Of a stretch of DNA of 64,000 bases, positions 16,221 through 26,264 are shown one piece after another (position 1 is the stretch's first letter; every line of letters begins with the position of its first letter). The position numbers were made by a program, and so were the translations under genes. Location: positions 124,001 through 188,000 of the forward strand of contig CAVXVR010000006.1 of NCBI GenBank assembly GCA_963765285.1, read 5' to 3'. The notes beneath the pieces are model-generated. The model had not been told where the DNA came from, did not search any database, and was given only the letters and a program-made list of their open reading frames with translations. This stretch comes from CAVWZH01 sp963765285. GTDB taxonomy: Bacteria; Acidobacteriota; Terriglobia; Terriglobales; Acidobacteriaceae.

Positions 16221-18359
16221 TCACCACAATTTGCGCGCGAGAAACTCACGAATCCCCCGCCAGGCAAGGCTGGCTAAGCTGTGACGAGCTGAGTAGATCT
16301 TGGCTGTGCCTGACATTCCCTCAAGTAGCGCTCTCTGGTCGTTCGGAACCATGACCGTTGCCACGTAGTAGGTAGACGCACGAATCCCCCTGTAGTCCTC
16401 TTTGTGCAAAAGCCCTGGTTCGATATCCGTCGAAGCTGGAGCCAGCGAGGTCACCCAGCCCGGAGTTGAAGCCAGGTGGGCGTCGAGCTTGACGACAGCT
16501 TCTGCGCCAGGCCGGACGTGGAGCAATACTGCCTCCGGCACGTAGATTCGCGCCCTCATCTGGGAGAGATCGGCAACTTCCACCACCGGAGCGCCGGCCT
16601 TTACATTTGAGCCGAGCAAATCGAAAATCCGGGGAGTAGTGATGATACCCGGTATGGGGCTGACCAGGTTCAGCTTGGCTGCCTGGTCAGTGAGCGCTCG
16701 ACTCCGCTGAGCCAATTGCTCCTTCTCCTGCTGTGCCGGGCCGAAGCTCGAGTATTTCAATTGCGCCTGCGTGGCGTTCGCCGCCGCAACCCGGGCCTCG
16801 GCCTGGGCTCCGGCCGTTCGGGTTTCAAGGGCCAGATTGCGCAAGCGGACCAGGGGCGCACCCACAGTCACCTGCGAGCCCTCATCGACAAAAACTTCGT
16901 TCACTTCCCCCGGCACCTCCGCACGAACCACAGCGCGCTGCACCGGTTCGAGAGCGAAACGTCCCTCGACGGACTCGCGCCAGAACGGGACAAACAGAAC
17001 GACAGCTATCGCGGCGGAGAGTACTGCTAGCCGCGGCAGGGTAAGCCACTCCCAAAGGCGCTCTTTCTTGTCGAGGTAGACGGTTTTCATAAGGGTCACC
17101 AAATTGCGGAGACGCGAACGGAACAGCACGTAACACAGGCAGAGTGCCGGAAGAAAAGCCCATTCCGGGTAAAAGCCTCGCATCACGTTGTACGCGAACC
17201 GCGAGACCGCCAGCATTAGGAGGTAGCTGTACGCTCCCGAGGCGAGGGCGTAGAGTACGTACAACCAGGCACGGCGCGGATTTACGTAATCGTACGTGAC
17301 CGGAAGTCCGAACAGATTTCGCTTGGTCCAGCCGCTAACAAACGCTGTGGACCGCTCTTTGATTTCACTCACGCCGATCAGCTCGCAGAGAAGATAGTAT
17401 CCATCGAGCTTGATCAGGGGATTCAAGTTCAGCACGACGACGGCGAGGCCCGTAATGAGGATGACTTTGTACGCCAGTTCATGGGCGTACGAACCGGTCG
17501 CGGTACCCCACCACGCGATACTGGCCAGAGCACAAAAAACGAGTTCCACCCAAATGCCGGCTACGACGATAGCCGCGCGTTGCCAACGGGTGGCGTACAC
17601 CCAAGCCTCGCTCACGTCGACGAAGAAACAAGGCTGAAGGAAGAGCAGCATGAAGCCCATGCGGTGCACGCCGCCCCCGTAATGCTTGCAGGTTAGCCCA
17701 TGCGCAGACTCATGAAAGAATCCGAGTAGAAAAAATAGAATCCAGAATTCGACAAGATCGGACACACCTTTTTGCGTAAAGTTGTAGTACTTGAGCGTGT
17801 CCTGTCCGATCTCCCCCCAGTGATCCACGAAGATGTAGATCATGGCAACGAACAAGCACAACGCGAGCCCAGTAGACCAACCGCTGTAAATGAATTTCAG
17901 GTGGCGGTGGGCCCGTGTGAGGAAAACATCTGGATCCCAGGCTGAAAAGTCGATATGGGTGAGGTCAGTCCAGCGCGACTTCTTGGCCTTCAAATGGGCG
18001 TGTTTGTGTCCGGCTCCGTATTGCTCGCCAACCGTCTGTTGCCACAGACCATTGTCGCGCATGGTTGCTGCAAATTGGCGGAGTTCGGCCTCTTCGTAGA
18101 CGACGCCAGTTTCCTCCAGGTAGGTCTGGGCCACCTCCTCGTAGGATCGGTTTCCGTCAAAAAGCTGGACGAGCCCCCAGTGCGCCTTGGCGAAGCGCAG
18201 GATGTCGGGGTTTCCAGGGACATGGGCGACGATCACGGGAACGCCCTCTTCTATGTGTTCGCGCCAGACTAGTTTGGGGTGCAGTTTGGGAAAGGTGCGC
18301 AGCGCCCGTTGCACCGGAAGTTCCGGTAACGCCGCATCGAACGCTTCGGAAAGGTTCAT
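16221..18359 (-). CDS. PqqD-like / M50 metalloprotease / HlyD fusion, peptide maturation and export
   Basis: This is a 712-residue membrane protein in three parts. Residues about 30-110 resemble a PqqD-type peptide-binding domain (a RiPP recognition element fold). Residues about 155-450 form a multi-spanning M50 site-2-protease domain with the zinc motif HESAH at 216-220 and the third-ligand segment LNPLIKLDGYYLL at 312-324. Residues about 480-690 are a HlyD-type adaptor with lipoyl halves AEVPGEVNEVFVDEGSQVT and SPIPGIITT. It is similar in plan to YydH-type 'peptide zinc metalloprotease' proteins. Its ATG overlaps the stop of the upstream adaptor gene (ATGA), the last gene of a three-gene operon. 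The expected job is to bind a leader, cut a small peptide at the membrane and pass it outward. No ABC ATPase or outer-membrane channel lies nearby. Confidence 0.8.
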   Translation of the reverse strand: MNLSEAFDAALPELPVQRALRTFPKLHPKLVWREHIEEGVPVIVAHVPGNPDILRFAKAHWGLVQLFDGNRSYEEVAQTYLEETGVVYEEAELRQFAATMRDNGLWQQTVGEQYGAGHKHAHLKAKKSRWTDLTHIDFSAWDPDVFLTRAHRHLKFIYSGWSTGLALCLFVAMIYIFVDHWGEIGQDTLKYYNFTQKGVSDLVEFWILFFLLGFFHESAHGLTCKHYGGGVHRMGFMLLFLQPCFFVDVSEAWVYATRWQRAAIVVAGIWVELVFCALASIAWWGTATGSYAHELAYKVILITGLAVVVLNLNPLIKLDGYYLLCELIGVSEIKERSTAFVSGWTKRNLFGLPVTYDYVNPRRAWLYVLYALASGAYSYLLMLAVSRFAYNVMRGFYPEWAFLPALCLCYVLFRSRLRNLVTLMKTVYLDKKERLWEWLTLPRLAVLSAAIAVVLFVPFWRESVEGRFALEPVQRAVVRAEVPGEVNEVFVDEGSQVTVGAPLVRLRNLALETRTAGAQAEARVAAANATQAQLKYSSFGPAQQEKEQLAQRSRALTDQAAKLNLVSPIPGIITTPRIFDLLGSNVKAGAPVVEVADLSQMRARIYVPEAVLLHVRPGAEAVVKLDAHLASTPGWVTSLAPASTDIEPGLLHKEDYRGIRASTYYVATVMVPNDQRALLEGMSGTAKIYSARHSLASLAWRGIREFLARKLW

Positions 18360-19270
18360 TGCAGGTTCTCGAGCCTCACGTTGGCGCTCATGCCCGGACG
18401 AAGATCCCCAGCGGGGCCGAGGAGCTGGGCCAGTACTTCAATGGTGGCGCTGGCCGGATCTACCACCGGACTGATCTGGATTATCTTGGCCTGGTGGTTG
18501 GCGCTTTCCGCCTCGGCGGCGGTGACGGTCACCTGCTGGCCCATGCGCACTTTGCTGATGAATCTCTCTGGAAGCGTGAACTTCACACGCAACGGCGCCA
18601 CCGCAGTTACCCAGAACATGCGGTCGCCGGGAACCACTTGCTGCCCGGCTCGGACATAACGGCGGGCCACCATACCGTCGAAGGGAGCTTCAATGCGGGT
18701 CTTTTCCAGTTCAAGGTCGCGGGAACGAAGCTGGTCTTTCGCGTTCTGTAGGTTCTGCTGCTCACGCTCCAGTTCGTAGCGGTCGGCGATCACCTTAAAA
18801 CGGACGTGCTCGAGTTGTTCCTTGGTGATGAGCTGCGCCTCCCATTCTTTTTCGGCGCGTTGCTCATCAGATTCCAGAACTTTGACTTCGGCCTCCCAGT
18901 TCTTGACGTCGGCCTCGATGCTGCGGAGTTTTGCCGCAGCCGCATCACGGTCGGCAGTCGCCTGGCGATCGTCGATCACCGCCAGCAGATCGCCCTTGCG
19001 AACCGCTTTGCCTACATCCGCGTTGATGGAGGCAACAGTTCCGCCGTGTTGCGCGGTTAGGTCCACCTGGTTCTCCACCACGATGGGGCCAGTAGCGAGG
19101 TAAGTACTGGCCTGCGCCGGCGTCAGTTGGGGAGCGGCGATGGGCGGCGCGGGGCCGCTGGCTTGTACTGCTTGCCCGCTGGGTTTGGCCTCCTCGCAAG
19201 CCACCGTCCCCAGCAACAGAGTTAGTGCTGAGATCATTCCCACGATCAGTGTGGCTTTCCGTTTCGTCAC
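18356..19270 (-). CDS. HlyD/MFP-family periplasmic adaptor lipoprotein
   Basis: This adaptor of the RND/HlyD family has 304 residues. The GTG start at 19270 is chosen because GGAGG lies six bases upstream and because it places a clear lipoprotein signal (LLLGTVAC) at the N-terminus. Longer open frame reaches 19342 and would overlap the upstream gene. Segments in order: lipoyl half QHGGTVASINADVGKAVRKG, a long coiled hairpin (about 95-185), second lipoyl half IEAPFDGMVARRYVRAGQQV, then the beta-barrel (VTAVAPLRVKFTLPERF). It lies between the GAF-HlyD and PqqD-M50-HlyD genes, 32 bases from the first and overlapping the second, so all three are probably made together. Confidence 0.82.
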   Translation of the reverse strand: MTKRKATLIVGMISALTLLLGTVACEEAKPSGQAVQASGPAPPIAAPQLTPAQASTYLATGPIVVENQVDLTAQHGGTVASINADVGKAVRKGDLLAVIDDRQATADRDAAAAKLRSIEADVKNWEAEVKVLESDEQRAEKEWEAQLITKEQLEHVRFKVIADRYELEREQQNLQNAKDQLRSRDLELEKTRIEAPFDGMVARRYVRAGQQVVPGDRMFWVTAVAPLRVKFTLPERFISKVRMGQQVTVTAAEAESANHQAKIIQISPVVDPASATIEVLAQLLGPAGDLRPGMSANVRLENLQ

Positions 19271-19302
19271 TCTCAACCTCCAGGTTCCGTGAAGCTCTGC
19301 CT

Positions 19303-21711
19303 CTACCAGCTCAGCCATGACCAAAGCTTGGAGTAGATCCACATGGCCGGCCGCCGCAAAAAGACATAACCAACGGGATGCCAGCCCGCAGAGATCTTGC
19401 CGCGCCCTTGCATTCCGGGTCTCATCTGACCCGGATCGGTGATCTTTACCCGGGCATAAAATACGCGCTCTTCGCCTTCCAGGTCGCTCTTGGGGCTCAC
19501 CACAGCCACGGTACCCTTAAATGTTCGCAGCGGCAGACCGTCCAGCTTGACGACAGCCTTGGCGCCCTGGTGCAAGAGCGGAGCGTCCCGTTCGTCGATG
19601 GCGACGTCCACGGTGGTCTGCGCGTTGTTCACCACTTGGGCAAAACTCTCGCCCGCGTCGAGGTGGCGGCCGGTGAGATCTTCGACGTGCGGCGTAGCCA
19701 CCAAGCCATCGATAGGGGTCCGCAAGCGAGTTTTCTCGAGCCGCTCCTTGGCCCGTTGGACCTCGGACCCCCAATAAGCTGCCTGCACTCGGGCGATGCC
19801 TGCTGCGGTGCCGTCGTTCGATGCCAGGGCACGGTTCATTTCCGAGTTCGCGGTTCCATATTTGGCCTCGGCCTCGGCCAGGGCAGAACGATACTGCCAA
19901 TCTTCCAGCTCGGCCAGGACGTCGCCTTGCTTCACTTTCTGCCCCTCACTTACAAAAACCCGGCGCACCACGCCTTCGACTTCAGGCTCGATTTGTGCGG
20001 TTCGCGCGGGGGCGACGGTGGCAGTTCCGTCGAGCCTCATGGGAATCGGAAAAACCGCGAGAAAGAGTATGGCCGAACACGCCAGCACAAGAGAAAGAGC
20101 GCGCCGGCGTTTCTCTATTGCAAGAAATTTTTGTTTTTTCTGCAGCAGCGGCTCAAGAATGCTGATGAACGGGACGTCCTTGTAAAAAGAGGCGTTGCGC
20201 AAAGCCACCGTCGCCTGGCCAGCCAGAATGCGAATCATTTCGAGATGAGCGTCGGTCAAGAAATCAGGATCGCTGCTCTCGTAGGACAAAACTCCAACCC
20301 GGCCTTCGTCATCGGCCAGCGGAAGAGCATAAAACGCCCGCATTGTGGTTTCGGAGAAATACTTGCCGAACTTGGCACGGGTCTCTTCCCGTGGGTCGTC
20401 CACCTCGTCGTCAATTTGCTTGACCAGAATCTCTTCGCCCGACAACGCTGCCCACTGCAGAATTTCCCGCAGCCGCGCCACATCTTCATCGCCGGGATTG
20501 ATCTGTGCCATTCCAGAAACTGCTTTGACTTGCATCTTGCCGCGCTGTTCCAGAGCTAAGGCCGCACGTTCATAGGGAATCACGCTGCCCGGCAGCGTCA
20601 CCACCGCCTTGAGCACCCGATCGAGATTGAGCGTGGAGGTAATCTCGGTGCTCACTCGCACCAGGGTCTCCAGGATTTCCACTTTCCGCTCAGATTGCAG
20701 CAAGCTGGCGTTGTGCAAAGCGCCTGCGGCGGTTTCGGCAATGGTATTCAGGAAGAATAGGTCATCTTCGTCGAATCTCGTCCCGTCAAGTTTGTTGACG
20801 GCCTCCACAACCGCCACCAGGTTCCCCTGCGCCATTAGAGGGGCAGCCATCAGGGAGGAAACCGTGCCCTCTTCGACGTTTTCATTGCGCTTCTTCAGAC
20901 GTTCATCTTCCGGGTCCTCTACTAACAGCGGCTCACCAGAATCGGAAACCTCGGCAGCGACTCCCTCGCCGGCCTTCTGCGAGGAGCCCAGTTGAACGCT
21001 CAGGTCTTCTCCCTCACGGTTGAGCAGCAGGAGTTCGTTCTCATCCTTGACCATCCACAGATTTACCGCCTGAGCATCCAGAATTTCGCGGAACTTGGAG
21101 GCCACCAGCGGCAGCAGCTCGTCCATCTCCAGAACAGAATTGAACGTCTTCTCCAAATCGTAGAGCTGGGTTAGCCGCGAAATCGAAGCCAATTGCGCGT
21201 TACGTTCCTGCTCGTAAGCCAGAGCGCTGACCAGGCAGGGCGCGGCGAGCTGGCTCAGTTCCTGCAGGGTTGTCAGTTCGTCGTCTGAAATAGGCTCGGC
21301 AAAACTCGCGGCCTCGACGCAGCCCAGCAGAACCTCATCCGCGAAAAGCGGGATGTAGGCGAGAGATACCGGCGTGCGGCGGGTATGGAGGTGAGCGTAA
21401 TCCTCCCGGGCTAATTCATTGCCTGCGAAGACCACGATTTCCCGGCGCTCCGCCAAGGCTCCCAGCGTGCCCGATTCCAAAGGAATTTCAGCAGAATCCA
21501 GATGAACATCACCAGCGATGGCTTTCGCGCTCCAGAACTGGTTTTTCGCCTGATCTTCCTCAACCAGATAGAGCACGGCGGTGGCATCTGGTAGCACCTC
21601 AACTGCCTGCTGGGCCACCAGTTGGGCACGCGGCCGCACCTCGAGCGTACGCAACAGCGCACCCAGCAAATCCTGGGACAAACCCGGCGGCCTCGATTTT
21701 TCCGTGGCCAT
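19303..21711 (-). CDS. GAF-domain / HlyD fusion, sensor-adaptor protein
   Basis: This is an 802-residue protein with a cytoplasmic sensory half joined to a periplasmic adaptor half. Two to three GAF-like domains lie at about 15-165, 185-335 and 345-505 (for example LMAAPLMAQGNLVAVVEAVN and FYALPLADDEGRVGVLSYES). One membrane span (SLVLACSAILFLAVFPIPM) near residue 540 leads to a HlyD adaptor: lipoyl half EVEGVVRRVFVSEGQKVKQG, hairpin, second lipoyl half RTPIDGLVATPHVEDLTG and barrel. First gene of the three-gene export operon. The fusion suggests that a small-molecule or redox signal read in the cytoplasm is coupled to export, but no ligand can be named. Confidence 0.8.
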   Translation of the reverse strand: MATEKSRPPGLSQDLLGALLRTLEVRPRAQLVAQQAVEVLPDATAVLYLVEEDQAKNQFWSAKAIAGDVHLDSAEIPLESGTLGALAERREIVVFAGNELAREDYAHLHTRRTPVSLAYIPLFADEVLLGCVEAASFAEPISDDELTTLQELSQLAAPCLVSALAYEQERNAQLASISRLTQLYDLEKTFNSVLEMDELLPLVASKFREILDAQAVNLWMVKDENELLLLNREGEDLSVQLGSSQKAGEGVAAEVSDSGEPLLVEDPEDERLKKRNENVEEGTVSSLMAAPLMAQGNLVAVVEAVNKLDGTRFDEDDLFFLNTIAETAAGALHNASLLQSERKVEILETLVRVSTEITSTLNLDRVLKAVVTLPGSVIPYERAALALEQRGKMQVKAVSGMAQINPGDEDVARLREILQWAALSGEEILVKQIDDEVDDPREETRAKFGKYFSETTMRAFYALPLADDEGRVGVLSYESSDPDFLTDAHLEMIRILAGQATVALRNASFYKDVPFISILEPLLQKKQKFLAIEKRRRALSLVLACSAILFLAVFPIPMRLDGTATVAPARTAQIEPEVEGVVRRVFVSEGQKVKQGDVLAELEDWQYRSALAEAEAKYGTANSEMNRALASNDGTAAGIARVQAAYWGSEVQRAKERLEKTRLRTPIDGLVATPHVEDLTGRHLDAGESFAQVVNNAQTTVDVAIDERDAPLLHQGAKAVVKLDGLPLRTFKGTVAVVSPKSDLEGEERVFYARVKITDPGQMRPGMQGRGKISAGWHPVGYVFLRRPAMWIYSKLWSWLSW

Positions 21712-21835
21712 GAAACCAGCTCCGTTAGACCGAGCCGCTCATTCTACTCCCGGCCGATGAATGACATAACAGGGAACAAAGCGGGAGGGGAGTGCTTGCA
21801 AAAATCCCGCAACTCTCGTAATTTGAGCGCGCGAA

Positions 21836-21863
21836 CTGTAACAAAGCATCTGGTGTGTGTCAA
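21836..21863 (-). promoter_or_regulatory. weak candidate sigma-70 promoter for the GAF-HlyD operon
   Basis: On the minus strand TTGACA (21863-21858) is followed after 16 bases by TTACAG (21841-21836), a poor -10. It points toward the GAF-HlyD gene, which starts at 21711. The -35 match is exact; the -10 match is weak. Confidence 0.25.
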
Positions 21864-21919
21864 TGTATTGTACGCCCCGGGCAGGCGGCGTCAGCTATCA
21901 TGGCAGGGAGGAATAGCGA

Positions 21920-22258
21920 GTGGAGATTAATGTTCGTAGGCGGTCGGAGGTTTATGTAATCCAGCTTCGCGGGGCCCTGCGCCTGGGGGAAGGCGTTGAT
22001 GCCTTTCGCCAGGCGGTGGACGAGGCGCTCAGTTCCGGAGATATGCGTCTGGTGGTTCATCTCTCCGAGGTTCCCATGGTCGATTCCAGCGGCATTGGCG
22101 TGCTGGTCAAATCCATGGCCTCGGCCAAGCAAAGAGGCGGAAACATCAAGCTGGTCAACCCTTCCAAGTTCGCTCTTCAGACGCTGCGTCTGGTGGGCGT
22201 GCTCTCATTGTTTGAGATTTTTGAAAATGAAGATCAAGCCGTGGACTCTTACGCTTAG
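21920..22258 (+). CDS. STAS-domain anti-sigma factor antagonist (SpoIIAA/RsbV family)
   Basis: This single STAS-domain protein of 112 residues would bind and release an anti-sigma kinase in a partner-switching pathway. The phosphorylation site is the first serine of MVDSSGIGVLVKS (about residue 55), in its normal place. The start is a GTG with GGGAGGAA about ten bases upstream. No anti-sigma kinase or sigma factor gene of this type is adjacent, so its partners are elsewhere. It is divergent from the export operon, with a gap of about 200 bases. Confidence 0.82.
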   Translation: MEINVRRRSEVYVIQLRGALRLGEGVDAFRQAVDEALSSGDMRLVVHLSEVPMVDSSGIGVLVKSMASAKQRGGNIKLVNPSKFALQTLRLVGVLSLFEIFENEDQAVDSYA

Positions 22259-22275
22259 CCCAACCCCGCCCAAGT

Positions 22276-22953
22276 TCAGGTCGGCTTGACTACGCTGCGC
22301 AACATGGAATCCAACCCGTTCCACGCGATTTGCACACCGATGCACAAAAGCACAAATGCAATCACACGCAAGATGCCATGCACGGTTTGCGGCGAAATCT
22401 TTTGCGTGATCTTCGGGGCGTAGGTGTAACTCAATAACACTGTCAGGCTCACAGCAAGGATTCCTGCCAGGATGCCGGCATGTGCCAGTGCGCTTCCCAC
22501 ACCCCATGCGCGAGTCTGGCTCCTGGCCGCGTGCGCGCTCAGAGTAAGCGTCACCACGATGCACGCCGGCCCCACCGTGACGGGGAAGGTAAATGGGTAG
22601 AACACCTTTTCCTCGAGAGAGCCCTCGTTTGCACCGGCAGCGATCTGTTCTTTGTTTGCTCCAGAGCTTTTCTCGTTCAGCAAGCCCCATCCCATGGCCG
22701 CGAGGACCAGGCCGCCGGAGAGTTGAACCACCGGAAGAGAGATCCCAAAGAAGCCCAATATCGCGGCACCCACAAGTTCAACCACCAGTAGAAAAAGAAC
22801 AGTCCTTAGGGCGATTTCTTGCGCCAGTTTGCGAAACACTGCATCGGGCGCAGGGCCCACTAGTCCTAAAAGCACCAGAGCCGAACCCAGGGGATTCACC
22901 ACCGGCAACAAGGCGCTGAACGCCAGCCCGAAATATTGCAGTAGCAGAACCAT
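22276..22953 (-). CDS. MarC family integral membrane protein
   Basis: This is a polytopic inner-membrane protein of the MarC/YhgN family with about six hydrophobic segments. Family hallmarks are the N-terminal LLPVVNPLGSALVLLGLV and the middle segments PVTVGPACIVVTLTL and GILRVIAFVLLCIGVQI. Length is 225 residues, typical. The molecular function of the family is not established; the early link to multiple antibiotic resistance was not confirmed. It converges on the STAS gene, with only 17 bases between. Confidence 0.82.
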   Translation of the reverse strand: MVLLLQYFGLAFSALLPVVNPLGSALVLLGLVGPAPDAVFRKLAQEIALRTVLFLLVVELVGAAILGFFGISLPVVQLSGGLVLAAMGWGLLNEKSSGANKEQIAAGANEGSLEEKVFYPFTFPVTVGPACIVVTLTLSAHAARSQTRAWGVGSALAHAGILAGILAVSLTVLLSYTYAPKITQKISPQTVHGILRVIAFVLLCIGVQIAWNGLDSMLRSVVKPT

Positions 22954-23096
22954 GGTTTAGCGCAGAACTCAACTCTCCAATCGCCGAGACAGACAGCCAA
23001 TTGAGCCTGACAGCATAACATCGGACGGCTCAAGAAGAGTTGCTGGGCCAGAGGCGCGTGGGAGATACTGCTGGGCACCCCACATTGGAGCTCTTC

Positions 23097-23987
23097 ATGA
23101 AAACGGTCTGCTGTTGCTTCGTTCTCATTTGTCTTAGCTCAGTTGCATTGGCGGACACCGCAATCCTGCGCAACGGCTTGAGTTATTCGGGCCAGTTCAC
23201 CAGCGCAAGCAACGGCGCCATCACCTTCACCGACGGCCAGGGCGTTCAATACCAGTTCCCCCTGCGCGATGTGCAATCGCTGGTTTTCACTTCCACCAAT
23301 GACACCGTGACTCTGCGGAGCGGTAAAGTTTATTCCGGGCACTTTACGGGAGCCACTCCCATTGGCTTCGAGGATATGCAGGGGATCAAATACCAGTTTC
23401 CTATCAGCGATCTGGAATCCCTGGTGTTTAGCGCTTCATCGCAGGCTGCGCCCGTGCCGCCCAGTGGCGCGAAGGTAATTGCGACGGGCACGGAAATCTC
23501 CGTCCATACCAACGAAACCATCGACTCTTCCCAGTCCACTGAGGGGCAAACCTACTCGGCGCAAATCAGCGAAGATGTGGAAGACGTCAACGGTGGCGTT
23601 GCCATTCGCCATGGCAGTCCGGCGCTGTTGGTAGTCCGCAAGGTCGCGGCTGGGCCAGGAGTACGCAGCCCGGAATTGGTTTTGGATCTTTATTCCGTGA
23701 CTTGCGACGGCAAGACCTTCAACGTTTTCAGCTCGGATGTCGACGAAAGCAATGGCAAAGGAGTTGGCAAGAATCGTCGCACGGCGGAATTCCTCGGCGG
23801 CGGAGCAGCGCTGGGCGCCCTCGTCGGAGGCATTTTCGGCGGCGGCAGAGGCGCTGGAATTGGCGCTGCCAGCGGAGCGGGTGGTGGCTTTCTCACTCAG
23901 GTTCTGACTCGAGGCAAAGAAGTAAAAGTTCCAGCCGAAACCACGCTGCGTTTCCGTTTGGAGAAAACACTGATCTTGAGCCCGTAA
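23097..23987 (+). CDS. secreted protein with duplicated beta-motif and glycine-zipper tail
   Basis: This 296-residue protein starts with a Cys-containing signal peptide (MKTVCCCFVLICLSSVALAD). Two similar blocks follow, ILRNGLSYSGQFTSASNGAI...QYQFPLRDVQSLVF and LRSGKVYSGHFTGATPIGF...YQFPISDLESLVF, which suggests an internal duplication of a small beta-domain. The C-terminal part has a glycine-rich helix (GGGAALGALVGGIFGGG...) like glycine-zipper membrane-associated segments. The ATG at 23097 is preferred over one 19 codons upstream because only it exposes the signal. I do not recognise a named family and assign no function. Confidence 0.65.
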   Translation: MKTVCCCFVLICLSSVALADTAILRNGLSYSGQFTSASNGAITFTDGQGVQYQFPLRDVQSLVFTSTNDTVTLRSGKVYSGHFTGATPIGFEDMQGIKYQFPISDLESLVFSASSQAAPVPPSGAKVIATGTEISVHTNETIDSSQSTEGQTYSAQISEDVEDVNGGVAIRHGSPALLVVRKVAAGPGVRSPELVLDLYSVTCDGKTFNVFSSDVDESNGKGVGKNRRTAEFLGGGAALGALVGGIFGGGRGAGIGAASGAGGGFLTQVLTRGKEVKVPAETTLRFRLEKTLILSP

Positions 23988-24003
23988 GGCAACGCAGGGT
24001 GCC

Positions 24004-24032
24004 CAGGGCTGCCCTGAGTGCCTTTTGTTTTG
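24004..24032 (+). terminator. candidate rho-independent terminator
   Basis: CAGGGC (24004-24009) and GCCCTG (24011-24016) form a short stem. The T-rich tract CCTTTTGTTTTG follows at about 24021-24032. It lies just after the glycine-zipper protein gene and before the convergent protease gene. Confidence 0.45.
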
Positions 24033-24232
24033 TTCTCGTGGCCTTACTTGTCATGACGCTACCGTACAGCCCATCTTGTCAGCACGCTGTGTTCCGGCCG
24101 GAACATAACGCCACGTGGCGGCCGGGCACGTTTCGCGTCATCGTATCGTAGGTCTCTTTGCTGTCGCGGGCGCTGTACTTCGCCTTCTTCCGTAGGAGGT
24201 CCGGATCCAGCGAAGCACAGCGGCAACCGCGA

Positions 24233-25773
<1,541 letters not shown>

Positions 25774-25849
25774 TTCTTCTTTCTCCTTCGGAATTACTAA
25801 TTATTTAGTTTTTGAACCGAAACCGATGTGCTCGTTTGAACCACTCCTC

Positions 25850-26264
25850 TTAAGTCTTTTTGGAAACTCCCGCTTCGACCGGCTGAGTGTTCTGCGGGAA
25901 CGTCAGGCGAATTACGTACACGTCCCAACTTCTGGGAACGCCGCTTGCATCCTGCTCACTTCGCACCACGACAAATACTGCCTCGCGCAACATCGGGCTT
26001 TGCGCAGCGTCATCAGCTTTTGCAGCAATCAAGCCTTCACGCCGCGGCGCAGTCGTCTCATGGTCGGCTTTCGCAGCCACAAAACTCGCGTGCCGCAGCC
26101 GGCAATGCCCGCTTCGCTGCCGGCCGCAAGGCTGCGGGACTCTTGAATCCGGCGGGAACCACATAGGACGGCGAGACATCCTGCATGTCCGCTTTCGCCA
26201 CCGTGCGCGTTCTCCGCCATCGCAGACACCGCTTTGCCGACACTTGGACTCAGTGTGGACGCCG
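25850..26264 (-). pseudogene. C-terminal extension of the M56 protein, split by frameshifts
   Basis: Downstream of the BlaR1 stop the minus strand keeps protein-like sequence in changing frames: FELTASTLSPSVGKAVSAMA, then VAKADMQDVSPSYVVPAGF, then FVAAKADHETTAPRREGLIA, ending LREAVFVVVRSEQ...WDVYVIRLTFPQN and a stop at 25850. One break is at 26081-26084, where TTTT on the coding strand should be TTT; others lie near 26205 and near the BlaR1 stop. Acidobacterial M56 proteins often carry such a C-terminal domain, ending with a VVVR...W.V.RLTF strand, so this is probably part of the same gene rather than a separate one. Confidence 0.4.
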
